Positions 1 through 5,542 of a DNA stretch of 6,517 nt are shown here, piece after piece. Each line of letters starts with the position of its first letter. The first letter of the stretch is position 1. The notes below the pieces were generated by a model that saw nothing but the letters and a program-made list of their open reading frames with translations, did no database searches and was not told the origin of the DNA. A program made the translations under genes and the position numbers. Origin of the DNA: Promethearchaeota archaeon (GTDB lineage: Archaea; Asgardarchaeota; Lokiarchaeia; Sigynarchaeales; SOKP01); contig JAEOUI010000113.1 in the NCBI GenBank assembly GCA_016839425.1, positions 1 through 6,517 on the forward strand, in the 5' to 3' direction.

Positions 1-915
1 AATTTCATATCCAATAACTTCCTCAGTGGAATATGTATTTATGAAGACGAGGAAGACATTCAATTGGGAGCTTTTTTTTCAAATAATAACATTTTTTTGG
101 GCAATACGATTGCTTTTAACGAGGAACATGGTATATTTTTCAAGTATTCACTCAACAATACGGTAACGGAAAATTTTATATTTTCAAATGGAATGGACGG
201 AGCGTATTTAGAAACAAGTGTTAACTCTAAATTGCTTAACAATAATATTTACGATAACATAATTGGAATATGCTTGAATAGTTGCAATTATTCCCTCGTT
301 CATAAAAATAATATCGGGGAGAATGTTGAGGCGGGAATATTTTTAGATGAATGCAATAACACCAATATATCTGAAAACATCATTCACAATAACAAAATTG
401 GCATAATAATCCAAAATTCTTACAATACACAGTTAAACGACAATGTTTTTTACGGTAATAAAGAGGATATCACGGAAATATCTCCTATTAATACGAATTA
501 TGATCCTTTAATCTTAATTTTTGTAATTTCCATATTTATTGGTGTTGTAGGCTCCATAATTGCTGCAACTATCTACCCAGATAAGTTTCATTCATTAAAT
601 TTTACACGACTAAAAAGAAAGAAGCCAAAACTAGAAAGTCAAAGAAAAACATCAATCGAAGTACTATCCGAATCCATTAACCACGACATCCTGATCCGAT
701 TGTTCGACCACGAATCGTCTCAAGAAATAGGCGCTTTAAAAGAGGAAATTCTCATGTCGTCAATATCAGAGGATTTTCTTAGTAAAGTTGACGATTTGGG
801 ATTGAATTTGGAAGAAAAAAAGCGATTCCTTGAAGAAATGTTTTGTTTTTCACCAAACGAACGGAATGAAATTGTTGACGATATATTATCAAAAAAGAAG
901 AAACACACGCTTTAA
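1..915 (+). CDS. Right-handed beta-helix (NosD/PbH1-type) surface protein with membrane anchor and cytoplasmic tail, 5'-partial
   Basis: The frame is open from base 1, so the gene begins upstream; the TTG at 64 is only an internal codon. The visible 304 residues have three parts. Residues 1-156 are Asn/Ile/Gly-rich beta-helix coils of 22-23 residues, most starting G-[IA]-x-[LFI], as in NosD-like and parallel beta-helix proteins. Residues 169-192 form one hydrophobic segment (LILIFVISIFIGVVGSII), followed by a basic KRKK stretch, so by the positive-inside rule the coils are outside the cell and the tail inside. Residues 193-304 are a charged, predicted helical tail with repeated acidic/hydrophobic patterns (EEKKRFLEEM, SPNERNEIVDDIL). 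N-x-S/T sequons at about residues 52, 96, 119 and 122 fit an outside location. The next gene starts 23 bases later on the same strand. Function is unknown; surface binding or carbohydrate recognition is plausible but unproven. Confidence 0.8.
   Translation, partial: NFISNNFLSGICIYEDEEDIQLGAFFSNNNIFLGNTIAFNEEHGIFFKYSLNNTVTENFIFSNGMDGAYLETSVNSKLLNNNIYDNIIGICLNSCNYSLVHKNNIGENVEAGIFLDECNNTNISENIIHNNKIGIIIQNSYNTQLNDNVFYGNKEDITEISPINTNYDPLILIFVISIFIGVVGSIIAATIYPDKFHSLNFTRLKRKKPKLESQRKTSIEVLSESINHDILIRLFDHESSQEIGALKEEILMSSISEDFLSKVDDLGLNLEEKKRFLEEMFCFSPNERNEIVDDILSKKKKHTL
130..468 (+). repeat. Five consecutive beta-helix coil repeats (66-69 bases each)
   Basis: At the protein level five units start at about 130, 199, 265, 334 and 400, each opening with Gly and alternating hydrophobics (GIFF, GAYL, GICL, GIFL, GIII) and carrying an Asn-rich turn near the end (ENFIFSNG, NNNIYDN, KNNIGEN, ENIIHNN, DNVFYGN). 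Lengths are 23, 22, 23, 22 and 23 residues. A diverged earlier coil starts near base 28 (GICI) and carries an insertion of about 12 residues. The repeat is in the protein pattern, not in exact DNA identity. Confidence 0.75.
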
Positions 916-920
916 AACTA

Positions 921-926
921 AAGGAG
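921..926 (+). promoter_or_regulatory. Shine-Dalgarno site for the winged-helix gene
   Basis: AAGGAG lies in the 23-base gap after the beta-helix gene, 12 bases before the ATG at 939. It supports this start and co-translation from one transcript with the upstream gene. Confidence 0.55.
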
Positions 927-938
927 TCAACACAAAAC

Positions 939-1604
939 ATGTCTCGAACGCTTTTAACAGAAGAAAAAACAGTACTAAAATTGGTCCAGGAATACATTAA
1001 GGAAAATCGCTATTTTAAAGCCGACGAGATTGTATCATATATCAATTCGAGATTTGCAAAAGGCTCCACTAATATAAATGATGTTGGAATTAAGAATATC
1101 CTTCAATCTCTAGTGAAAAAAAATTTAATAGTTGACGGTTCCAAGCTCACTCGTGAGGACGTGTTGCTAAACGAGAATAGAAGGAAAATATACGAATACA
1201 TCTCTCTAAATCCAGGAACATACTTTTCAAAAATATTCAAGGAATTAAACTTAAACATTCCAGTTGTTGGATGGCATATAAATATTTTAAATAAATTTGG
1301 ATATATTAGAAAAAAAAAAATCAGCAATCACGAGGTTTATTTCGCTTCGAGCGAAAACCAAGATCTCGACGAAGCAATCCATCTTGTAGGAAAGGAAAAA
1401 GGTCAAAAAATCGTAGAATATTTCCTGCAATATAACGAGGGAGTCACGCAAACTCAATTATGTCGGAAACTTGGAATGCATTCAAATACCATAACGAAAT
1501 ATGTTCGCAAACTCGAAAAATCGGGATTATTGATAAAAAAAAAATTATCTAACAAAAAATTATATTTTTTGGACGAAGAACTCTGGTTTGCAAAGTTTAA
1601 TTAG
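939..1604 (+). CDS. Putative transcription regulator with three winged-helix-like segments
   Basis: This 221-residue, lysine-rich protein has no membrane segment and looks like a cytoplasmic DNA-binding protein. Three winged-helix-type segments can be seen. Residues 7-70 hold helices and a weak helix-turn-helix. Residues 78-136 match the archaeal pattern of a helix starting at NENRRKIYEYI, a NPGTYFSKIFKELN stretch, a recognition helix GWHINILNKFGYI and a wing KKKISNHEVYF. Residues 150-212 repeat this with VTQTQLCRKLGMHSNTITKYV, KLEKSGLL and wing KKKLSNKKLYF. The last two wings lie exactly 75 residues apart, pointing to an internal domain duplication. The ATG at 939 has a Shine-Dalgarno site and follows the beta-helix gene closely, so the two are probably co-transcribed. 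The DNA target is unknown. MarR/ArsR-like archaeal tandem winged-helix proteins are the nearest general class. Confidence 0.8.
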   Translation: MSRTLLTEEKTVLKLVQEYIKENRYFKADEIVSYINSRFAKGSTNINDVGIKNILQSLVKKNLIVDGSKLTREDVLLNENRRKIYEYISLNPGTYFSKIFKELNLNIPVVGWHINILNKFGYIRKKKISNHEVYFASSENQDLDEAIHLVGKEKGQKIVEYFLQYNEGVTQTQLCRKLGMHSNTITKYVRKLEKSGLLIKKKLSNKKLYFLDEELWFAKFN

Positions 1605-1655
1605 TGTAATCGATTATAAATTATTGGAAGTAGTATTAAAAAATATGATTACATT
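1603..1655. terminator. Inverted repeat in the convergent spacer, possible bidirectional terminator
   Basis: TGTAATC at 1605-1611 is the exact reverse complement of GATTACA at 1647-1653. The stem extends to about 10 pairs if G-U pairs are allowed, with a loop of about 33 bases. It occupies most of the 65-base spacer between two convergent genes. Archaeal termination usually relies on T-tracts more than hairpins, so the role is uncertain. Confidence 0.3.
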
Positions 1656-1669
1656 CTAAACAAGGTTTA

Positions 1670-2470
1670 TTATGATTTGTTAGTTTTGAAATACAATTCC
1701 TTCTTTTTCTTTAGAATCGGCATAATCTTATCCCAAAAAATGAAAAGATATGGTGCTCCTTGGTTAAAAAGGAAGAATATTTCATACAATAACAACAACC
1801 AGTTATTAGGTCTTATTCCAAAAACAAACAATGGAAATTCCATAAAAAACGATTCCAAACAACCAATTATTAATACATATAGTAGAATTTTAAGATTTTT
1901 TTTTCCAAAATATTTAGTTCCATAAATAATGGTGAGCAAGAGATATCCAACAAATGCATTAACTATCCACACAATAAGTTGAGAATCCATATGACGTATC
2001 GTATAAACGGGAACATCGTATAACGGAACAACGGTTGATAATAATGGCACAATCATCCAAAATGTAAAATATAGAATGGTAAACATCGATAACTCCTTTA
2101 GATTCTTCTTTTCAATGTTTTCAAAGGCGATCCACAACCAGGCAAAAGCATACAGAGAATAGGATATACACATCATAAAATCTGCTCCAAATTTTAAAAG
2201 GAAATACGATCCTAAGTTCCTGGGAACGGCAACGCCTCCAATCCAATATTCTCGAATGAATGTATCATTCCATGGGGCGTTCCACCACCAAACGGCGTCA
2301 ATAAAATAAACGATTATTCCCGTAACCATTCCGGCTTTTATGGCTTTCCATTTTTTGAATTTAGCGAGAATTACAAGCCATATTGACAAAAATATAGCAT
2401 CAAAGTATATGTAATCGTATTGAAATGAGCGAGAGACTTCTGTTACAGAGGTTAATATCAATATTCTCAC
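1670..2470 (-). CDS. Uncharacterised multi-pass (about seven-segment) membrane protein
   Basis: I do not recognise this 266-residue family. Hydrophobic segments lie at about residues 20-37, 47-63, 89-116, 127-150, 163-184, 194-218 and 224-246, giving about seven membrane spans, and the protein ends in a lysine-rich tail (KKKKELYFKTNKS) that is probably cytoplasmic. Aromatic residues are abundant, including a WWWNAPWN stretch at 61-68 and EYWIGG at 74-79 after the second span. Acidic residues inside or at the edge of spans (Asp24, Asp58, Asp97, Glu206, Glu211) could be functional. The start is GTG; the codon just before it is an in-frame TAA, so it is the first possible start, though a TTG at codon 4 is an alternative. 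There is no Shine-Dalgarno site, which fits a near-leaderless transcript. It is transcribed away from the longin-like gene and converges on the regulator gene. Confidence 0.75.
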   Translation of the reverse strand: MRILILTSVTEVSRSFQYDYIYFDAIFLSIWLVILAKFKKWKAIKAGMVTGIIVYFIDAVWWWNAPWNDTFIREYWIGGVAVPRNLGSYFLLKFGADFMMCISYSLYAFAWLWIAFENIEKKNLKELSMFTILYFTFWMIVPLLSTVVPLYDVPVYTIRHMDSQLIVWIVNAFVGYLLLTIIYGTKYFGKKNLKILLYVLIIGCLESFFMEFPLFVFGIRPNNWLLLLYEIFFLFNQGAPYLFIFWDKIMPILKKKKELYFKTNKS

Positions 2471-2497
2471 TTAGAATTATTAAAAAAAACCCAATTG

Positions 2498-2511
2498 ATT
2501 TATATTTTTAA
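2498..2511 (-). promoter_or_regulatory. Putative TATA box for the membrane protein gene
   Basis: On the minus strand this reads TTAAAAATATAAAT. Its centre is about 35 bases upstream of the GTG at 2470. With archaeal spacing of about 27 bases from box A to the start site, transcription would begin roughly 8 bases before the GTG. The whole region is AT-rich, so chance matches are likely. Confidence 0.3.
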
Positions 2512-2541
2512 TAATCCGTAAAAATATAATAAATTTGGTTT

Positions 2542-2557
2542 TAAAAAGCTCTTTTTA
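2542..2557. repeat. Inverted repeat TAAAAAG-CT-CTTTTTA in the divergent spacer
   Basis: Two perfect 7-base arms flank a 2-base centre, too close for an RNA hairpin but suited to a dimeric DNA-binding protein. The site lies between the two divergent promoters, which run through an otherwise gene-free 223-base region (2471-2693). The decamer TTTTAAAAAG that makes up its left side (2539-2548) occurs again at 2590-2599. Base composition makes AT-rich repeats cheap, so this is tentative. Confidence 0.3.
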
Positions 2558-2650
2558 TTTATTTCGCGTATATAGAAAATAATATAAAATTTTAAAAAGG
2601 TAAATATCCATTATTCTTAGTGACAGTTTTGTAGATTATTGGGTATAGGA

Positions 2651-2665
2651 AAAAGGATATATAAC
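2651..2665 (+). promoter_or_regulatory. Putative archaeal promoter (BRE/TATA) of the longin-like gene
   Basis: A purine-rich element (AAAAGG) directly precedes TATATAA at 2658-2664, resembling archaeal BRE plus box A. Adding the usual spacing of about 27 bases places the start of transcription near 2686-2688, only 6-8 bases before the ATG at 2694, so the mRNA would be almost leaderless. This agrees with the absence of a well-spaced Shine-Dalgarno site. Confidence 0.5.
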
Positions 2666-2693
2666 TAAAAAATTATGTGAAATCTGAGATAGG

Positions 2694-3125
2694 ATGGGAA
2701 CGATACAAGAATTATTGATTTTAAACGAATCGGGGATAGCTTTATTTCATCACCGATTTTCAGAAGGAAAAAATCGACTCGATATCCAACTTATAGCTAG
2801 TTATTTCGATTTGATGTGTAGATATGCCAAAAGCGAAATGCACGCCAGCTTGAAATCGTTTACCCTCGAAAATCAGGTAGTTTTTTTCTTTTCTCATGAG
2901 TCAGGCTTACACCTTGTTTTTATTTGCAACAATGAGCGTTTTGATCTCGACCTTCTAAACACATTAGCAGATATCACTATAGAAAATTTTATAGTAATGT
3001 TCAAGAAAAAGCTAGAAAATTTTAATGGAGAGATATCATCATTCAGGCAGTTTTCGGAGGTTATTGAAGATATTGTAAATACCAAAATATGGAAATTAAA
3101 AAGACATAAATTATTGCAACATTGA
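2694..3125 (+). CDS. Longin-like domain protein
   Basis: This 143-residue, single-domain, probably soluble protein has the order of elements expected for a longin fold: beta 5-11 (QELLILN), beta 15-20 (IALFHH), helix 30-44, beta 51-57, beta 60-66 (QVVFFF), beta 71-78 (GLHLVFIC), helix 85-109 and helix 116-130. The opening pattern, two strands joined by N-x-S-G and then L-F-x-x-x-F, resembles longin and related small-GTPase-associated domains such as SRX/roadblock. In eukaryotes these domains act in vesicle traffic and GTPase regulation, and Asgard archaea encode many. The assignment rests on secondary-structure pattern only. The gene has its own promoter, diverges from the membrane protein gene and converges on the ribosomal operon. 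ATG is the start. The basic C-terminus (KLKRHK) is of unknown meaning. Confidence 0.6.
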   Translation: MGTIQELLILNESGIALFHHRFSEGKNRLDIQLIASYFDLMCRYAKSEMHASLKSFTLENQVVFFFSHESGLHLVFICNNERFDLDLLNTLADITIENFIVMFKKKLENFNGEISSFRQFSEVIEDIVNTKIWKLKRHKLLQH

Positions 3126-3277
3126 TCTTTAAGAGCCTTCTAAATTCCTATATTCTAAAATAATAAAAAATCGTATACTTTTGTTTCTACTTTTATTTGG
3201 ATTTAGAAAACTATCAATCTTTAATGATTTTACGAATAAAAAAGCAATATAAAATTAAAGAAGAATGACGAAATAAA
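3126..3277. terminator. Convergent spacer with T-tracts on both strands
   Basis: This 152-base gap separates the 3' ends of the longin-like gene and uL15. On the plus strand T-rich runs at 3179-3197 (CTTTTGTTTCTACTTTTATTT) could end transcription of the longin-like gene. On the minus strand T6 at 3238-3243 and further T-runs near 3165-3170 could end the ribosomal operon. These match archaeal oligo-T terminators. No ORF or RNA gene is apparent here. Confidence 0.4.
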
Positions 3278-3754
3278 TTAAGTTTTAGATAGGAGAGTTA
3301 CCTTTCCCCCTGCAGATTGAACTTTTTCAATCGCTTTTTGAGAAGCACTTTTGACGGTAATATTAATCTTTTTGTTTAACTCGCCTCGACCCAGTATTTT
3401 TTGAATATTGAGTTTTTCGAGATTAACAGAGTATGTGTTACCCGACTTTGATGCCTTGTTATCTTGAACGAGATCGTCAAGTTTAAGGTCCAGATCCTTC
3501 ACATTAATTGCATTTACTTTATAAATCCTGACCATATCTTGAGGCCTTTTAAATCCCTTTTTACCAAAGTCCCAATCTGGATCTGGAAAACCTAATTCTT
3601 TTTGCTTGAAATAATAAGATTTCATACTTGCATTCCATTGAGTAGTCTTACCTCGCCCAGCGCGTTGTCCAGTTTTCCTGTGTTGTCCTTGGGTACCATA
3701 GCCGACGAGTCGCGTGCCTCTATATTTTCGGATACTCTTTGGGTATTTTCTCAT
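3278..3754 (-). CDS. rpl15: Large-subunit ribosomal protein uL15
   Basis: uL15 is a 23S rRNA-binding protein of the large subunit. The 158-residue product, close to archaeal length, has the basic glycine-rich N-terminal extension (GYGTQGQHRKTGQRAGRGKT, residues 18-37) that threads into rRNA, and the conserved C-terminal domain with ILGRGELNKKINITV (120-134) and AIEKVQSAGGKV (141-152). The ATG start is supported by AAGGTGA nine bases upstream. It is the last gene of the operon, 24 bases after uL30. In most archaea secY follows; here a convergent unrelated gene does. Confidence 0.95.
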   Translation of the reverse strand: MRKYPKSIRKYRGTRLVGYGTQGQHRKTGQRAGRGKTTQWNASMKSYYFKQKELGFPDPDWDFGKKGFKRPQDMVRIYKVNAINVKDLDLKLDDLVQDNKASKSGNTYSVNLEKLNIQKILGRGELNKKINITVKSASQKAIEKVQSAGGKVTLLSKT

Positions 3755-3763
3755 TGTGATTTT

Positions 3764-3770
3764 TCACCTT
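3764..3770 (-). promoter_or_regulatory. Shine-Dalgarno site of uL15
   Basis: Minus-strand AAGGTGA lies in the 24-base gap between uL30 and uL15, nine bases before the ATG. It matches the archaeal GGAGGTGAT consensus and fixes the uL15 start. Confidence 0.7.
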
Positions 3771-3778
3771 TTTCTATA

Positions 3779-4300
3779 TTACATCATTTTATGGATGATT
3801 TCGTTAATGTAGATGCCTACATTTCCCAGCACTCCACCTTCAGCGTAATGCTTTTTAATCGTTCCGCGATGCCCTTTTCGAGGTGGGTGCAAGCGAAACA
3901 CGGGTTTTATCTTATACACATCCTTTTCTCTGTATTGAATTTCTCCTTTCAATAAACCTTGAGCAAAATCTTTCATTGACTTGTAATTCGTCATGTTCTT
4001 GATGTGTTCTTCGGTAAGTGGTTTGTTGCCTTCAACTTTTCCTCTTGCGCGTAATAATCTCAATAAAGTTGTTTCTTCGATTTCTCCGAACGCAATGAAA
4101 TCCTTGCATTTATTGAGCATTCCTTGGAAACTTGGTTCTGCCCAAACCAATACACCGTGATTTACCTTATGCATCCTAAGCATTTTTAGGGTGTCAAGGA
4201 TTTTTCTATTCATTCCGGGAGCACCCCTAATCCTCACTGCAAAATATAACTTGGGTAAATGTGCTTCCTCAAATTTAGCCTTATTTTTTACCATTGTCAT
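3779..4300 (-). CDS. rpl30: Large-subunit ribosomal protein uL30, archaeal long form
   Basis: This is a large-subunit protein. The 173-residue product is the long archaeal/eukaryotic type, far longer than the roughly 60-residue bacterial L30. Conserved features are KLYFAVRIRGAPGMNRKI (residues 17-34), the core fold opening LRMHKVNHGVLV, FRLHPPRKGHRG (135-146) and the C-terminal GGVLGNVGIYINEII. About 16 residues precede the usual family start. Two ATG codons are possible, at 4300 and 4294. The only Shine-Dalgarno-like sequence, GGTTA, is one base from the first but seven from the second, so 4294 (171 residues) fits the operon's spacing slightly better. It begins 14 bases after uS5. Confidence 0.93.
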   Translation of the reverse strand: MTMVKNKAKFEEAHLPKLYFAVRIRGAPGMNRKILDTLKMLRMHKVNHGVLVWAEPSFQGMLNKCKDFIAFGEIEETTLLRLLRARGKVEGNKPLTEEHIKNMTNYKSMKDFAQGLLKGEIQYREKDVYKIKPVFRLHPPRKGHRGTIKKHYAEGGVLGNVGIYINEIIHKMM

Positions 4301-4314
4301 CTAACCACTTTTCT

Positions 4315-4929
4315 TCATGTATTAAAATTATATTTGTGAGCGTTTTTCAACGCGTCAAATGTTGCTTTTACGAGATTTTCACTCGTTCGAGTATCTCCGT
4401 AGGTTTTACTCCATACATCTTCTATACCTGCTAACCTCAACACTTGTTTTACTTTATCGGCGCAAGCCAATCCTACTCCTGCTGGTGCGGGAATGAGTCT
4501 AATCTTGACGCTTCCACACTTTCCTTCCACCCTAAATGGTATGCTGTGAGATCCTCCACAACCACATTCTTTACTTCCACATCCTCGAAGGACGGGAATG
4601 ACCGAAAGTTTTGCCTTGTCAATTGCTTTTCTTATTGCAGGGCCGACTTCTCGACTTTTTGAGGCAGATACGCCCAAAAATCCGTCAGAACCCACAATTA
4701 CTACTGCTTTAAATCGGGAACGCTGACCACTCGCAGTCATTTGTTGTACCATTTTAATGGTAACTACATCTTCTGCGAGTTGAGGTAGCAATAAATCTAC
4801 AATTTCCTTTTCTTTTACTACTAAATTATTTTGAAAAATTTTATCGAGTGTTATCAAGCCTTGTTGTACTAACTCGCCAAGCTTGGTTCGAGGCACCCAT
4901 ACATTTTCTACTTTTCTATTTCTACTCAT
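4315..4929 (-). CDS. rps5: Small-subunit ribosomal protein uS5
   Basis: uS5 helps form the mRNA entry region and decoding accuracy of the small subunit. The 204-residue product has the N-terminal double-stranded RNA-binding domain (KMVQQMTASGQRSRFKAVVI, about 59-78, then GSDGFLGVS) and the C-terminal domain with CGSVKIRLIPAPAGVGL (138-154) and the archaeal-type ending AGIEDVWSKTYGDTRTSENL plus KATFDALK. Between them is the archaeal cysteine-rich loop GCGSKECGCGGSHSIPF, with Cys at 117, 122 and 124, plus Cys138 in CGSV. The frame also opens at a GTG at 4938, but those bases form GTGAT, the Shine-Dalgarno site for the ATG at 4929, so ATG is chosen. uL18 ends 20 bases upstream. Confidence 0.95.
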   Translation of the reverse strand: MSRNRKVENVWVPRTKLGELVQQGLITLDKIFQNNLVVKEKEIVDLLLPQLAEDVVTIKMVQQMTASGQRSRFKAVVIVGSDGFLGVSASKSREVGPAIRKAIDKAKLSVIPVLRGCGSKECGCGGSHSIPFRVEGKCGSVKIRLIPAPAGVGLACADKVKQVLRLAGIEDVWSKTYGDTRTSENLVKATFDALKNAHKYNFNT

Positions 4930-4933
4930 GATT

Positions 4934-4938
4934 ATCAC
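4934..4938 (-). promoter_or_regulatory. Shine-Dalgarno site that decides the uS5 start
   Basis: Minus-strand GTGAT is four bases before the ATG at 4929, the same motif and spacing as in eL32 and eL19. An automatic caller would read its GTG as a start, giving a 207-residue protein beginning MIIMSR. Confidence 0.6.
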
Positions 4939-4949
4939 GTAAACTTGAT

Positions 4950-5540
4950 TTATGCGCTAGATTCTATCTTTTTTTGTGTATTTGTTATTTCTTGGCTAAT
5001 CTTCATTGGATTAACTTTATTTTTCAAGTAACCCGAAAAGTGTTTATCGAATTTTTCAGGATCTTCCTTCTTCATAACTCCTGCGTAATTTTCAATATGG
5101 GAACCTTTAATGATTTTATCAATATTTTCGGGAAAAAAATCGTCGCTATGAGGGATTTCAAGTCCAGAATTGATCAATCCCTTGAAAGCTGCAAGTACTC
5201 TATTCCTGTGATAAAATACTCCTAAATCGAGAATGGCCTCGTTAATCTTCTGTTTTTTAGCTCTCAATCCTGCCAAGTATCCCGTAAGGTATGCTGCAGG
5301 AATATTTCCCGTGCTGGCGTTCCACCCGTATTTTGATTTCAATTCCTTTGAAAACGCAGATACAAGAACTTTATCACCTCCAACTGAAGATTCTATGATC
5401 TGAACCGTTATGTGATTTGTCGAAGCTCGAATTACGGCCCTTAACTTCTTTGATTTTATTAATCTAAGCCGACTGTGATAATTAGTCTTACCCTCGGCTC
5501 TTCTTCGGAGGGGTTTCCTATATCGTGGTCCTTTTGCCAT
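4950..5540 (-). CDS. rpl18: Large-subunit ribosomal protein uL18
   Basis: uL18 binds 5S rRNA in the central protuberance. The 196-residue product is the longer archaeal/eukaryotic form. It starts with the conserved basic MAKGPRYRKPLRRRAEGKTNY-type N-terminus (GPRYRKPLRRR, 4-14; TNYHSRLRLI, 19-28), carries EAILDLG (101-107), AFKGLINSGLEIPHS (118-132), RNA-contact GSHIENYA (146-153), and a C-terminal extension with FDKHFSGYL and NPMKISQEI. The ATG lies only two bases after the eL19 stop, so its Shine-Dalgarno site lies in the last codons of eL19, and translation of the two is probably coupled. Confidence 0.96.
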   Translation of the reverse strand: MAKGPRYRKPLRRRAEGKTNYHSRLRLIKSKKLRAVIRASTNHITVQIIESSVGGDKVLVSAFSKELKSKYGWNASTGNIPAAYLTGYLAGLRAKKQKINEAILDLGVFYHRNRVLAAFKGLINSGLEIPHSDDFFPENIDKIIKGSHIENYAGVMKKEDPEKFDKHFSGYLKNKVNPMKISQEITNTQKKIESSA

Positions 5541-5542
5541 TT

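Noticed and set aside
130..468. Possible CRISPR-like or DNA direct repeats, given the 66-69 base period
   Set aside because: The DNA units are not identical and the period is explained by beta-helix coils in the protein.
60..1327. Four short minus-strand frames across the beta-helix and regulator genes
   Set aside because: They lie on the opposite strand of genes with clear domain patterns and lack ribosome binding sites.
1677..1925. Plus-strand open frame inside the membrane protein gene
   Set aside because: It is antisense to a coherent multi-span protein and its own product has no domain-like pattern.
1670..2470. Microbial rhodopsin identity for the seven-span protein
   Set aside because: No retinal-binding lysine context was seen in the last span, and the Trp-rich loop is not a rhodopsin feature.
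2471..2693. Possible small RNA gene in the divergent spacer
   Set aside because: It is almost wholly AT-rich with no stable stem or tRNA-like fold; promoter elements explain it better.
3602..3955. Plus-strand open frame of 117 codons opposite uL15 and uL30
   Set aside because: It runs antisense across two unmistakable ribosomal genes and their intergenic gap, and its protein has no recognisable domain.
4444..5225. Two short plus-strand frames opposite uS5 and uL18 (4444-4662 and 4974-5225)
   Set aside because: Both are antisense shadows of well-conserved genes.
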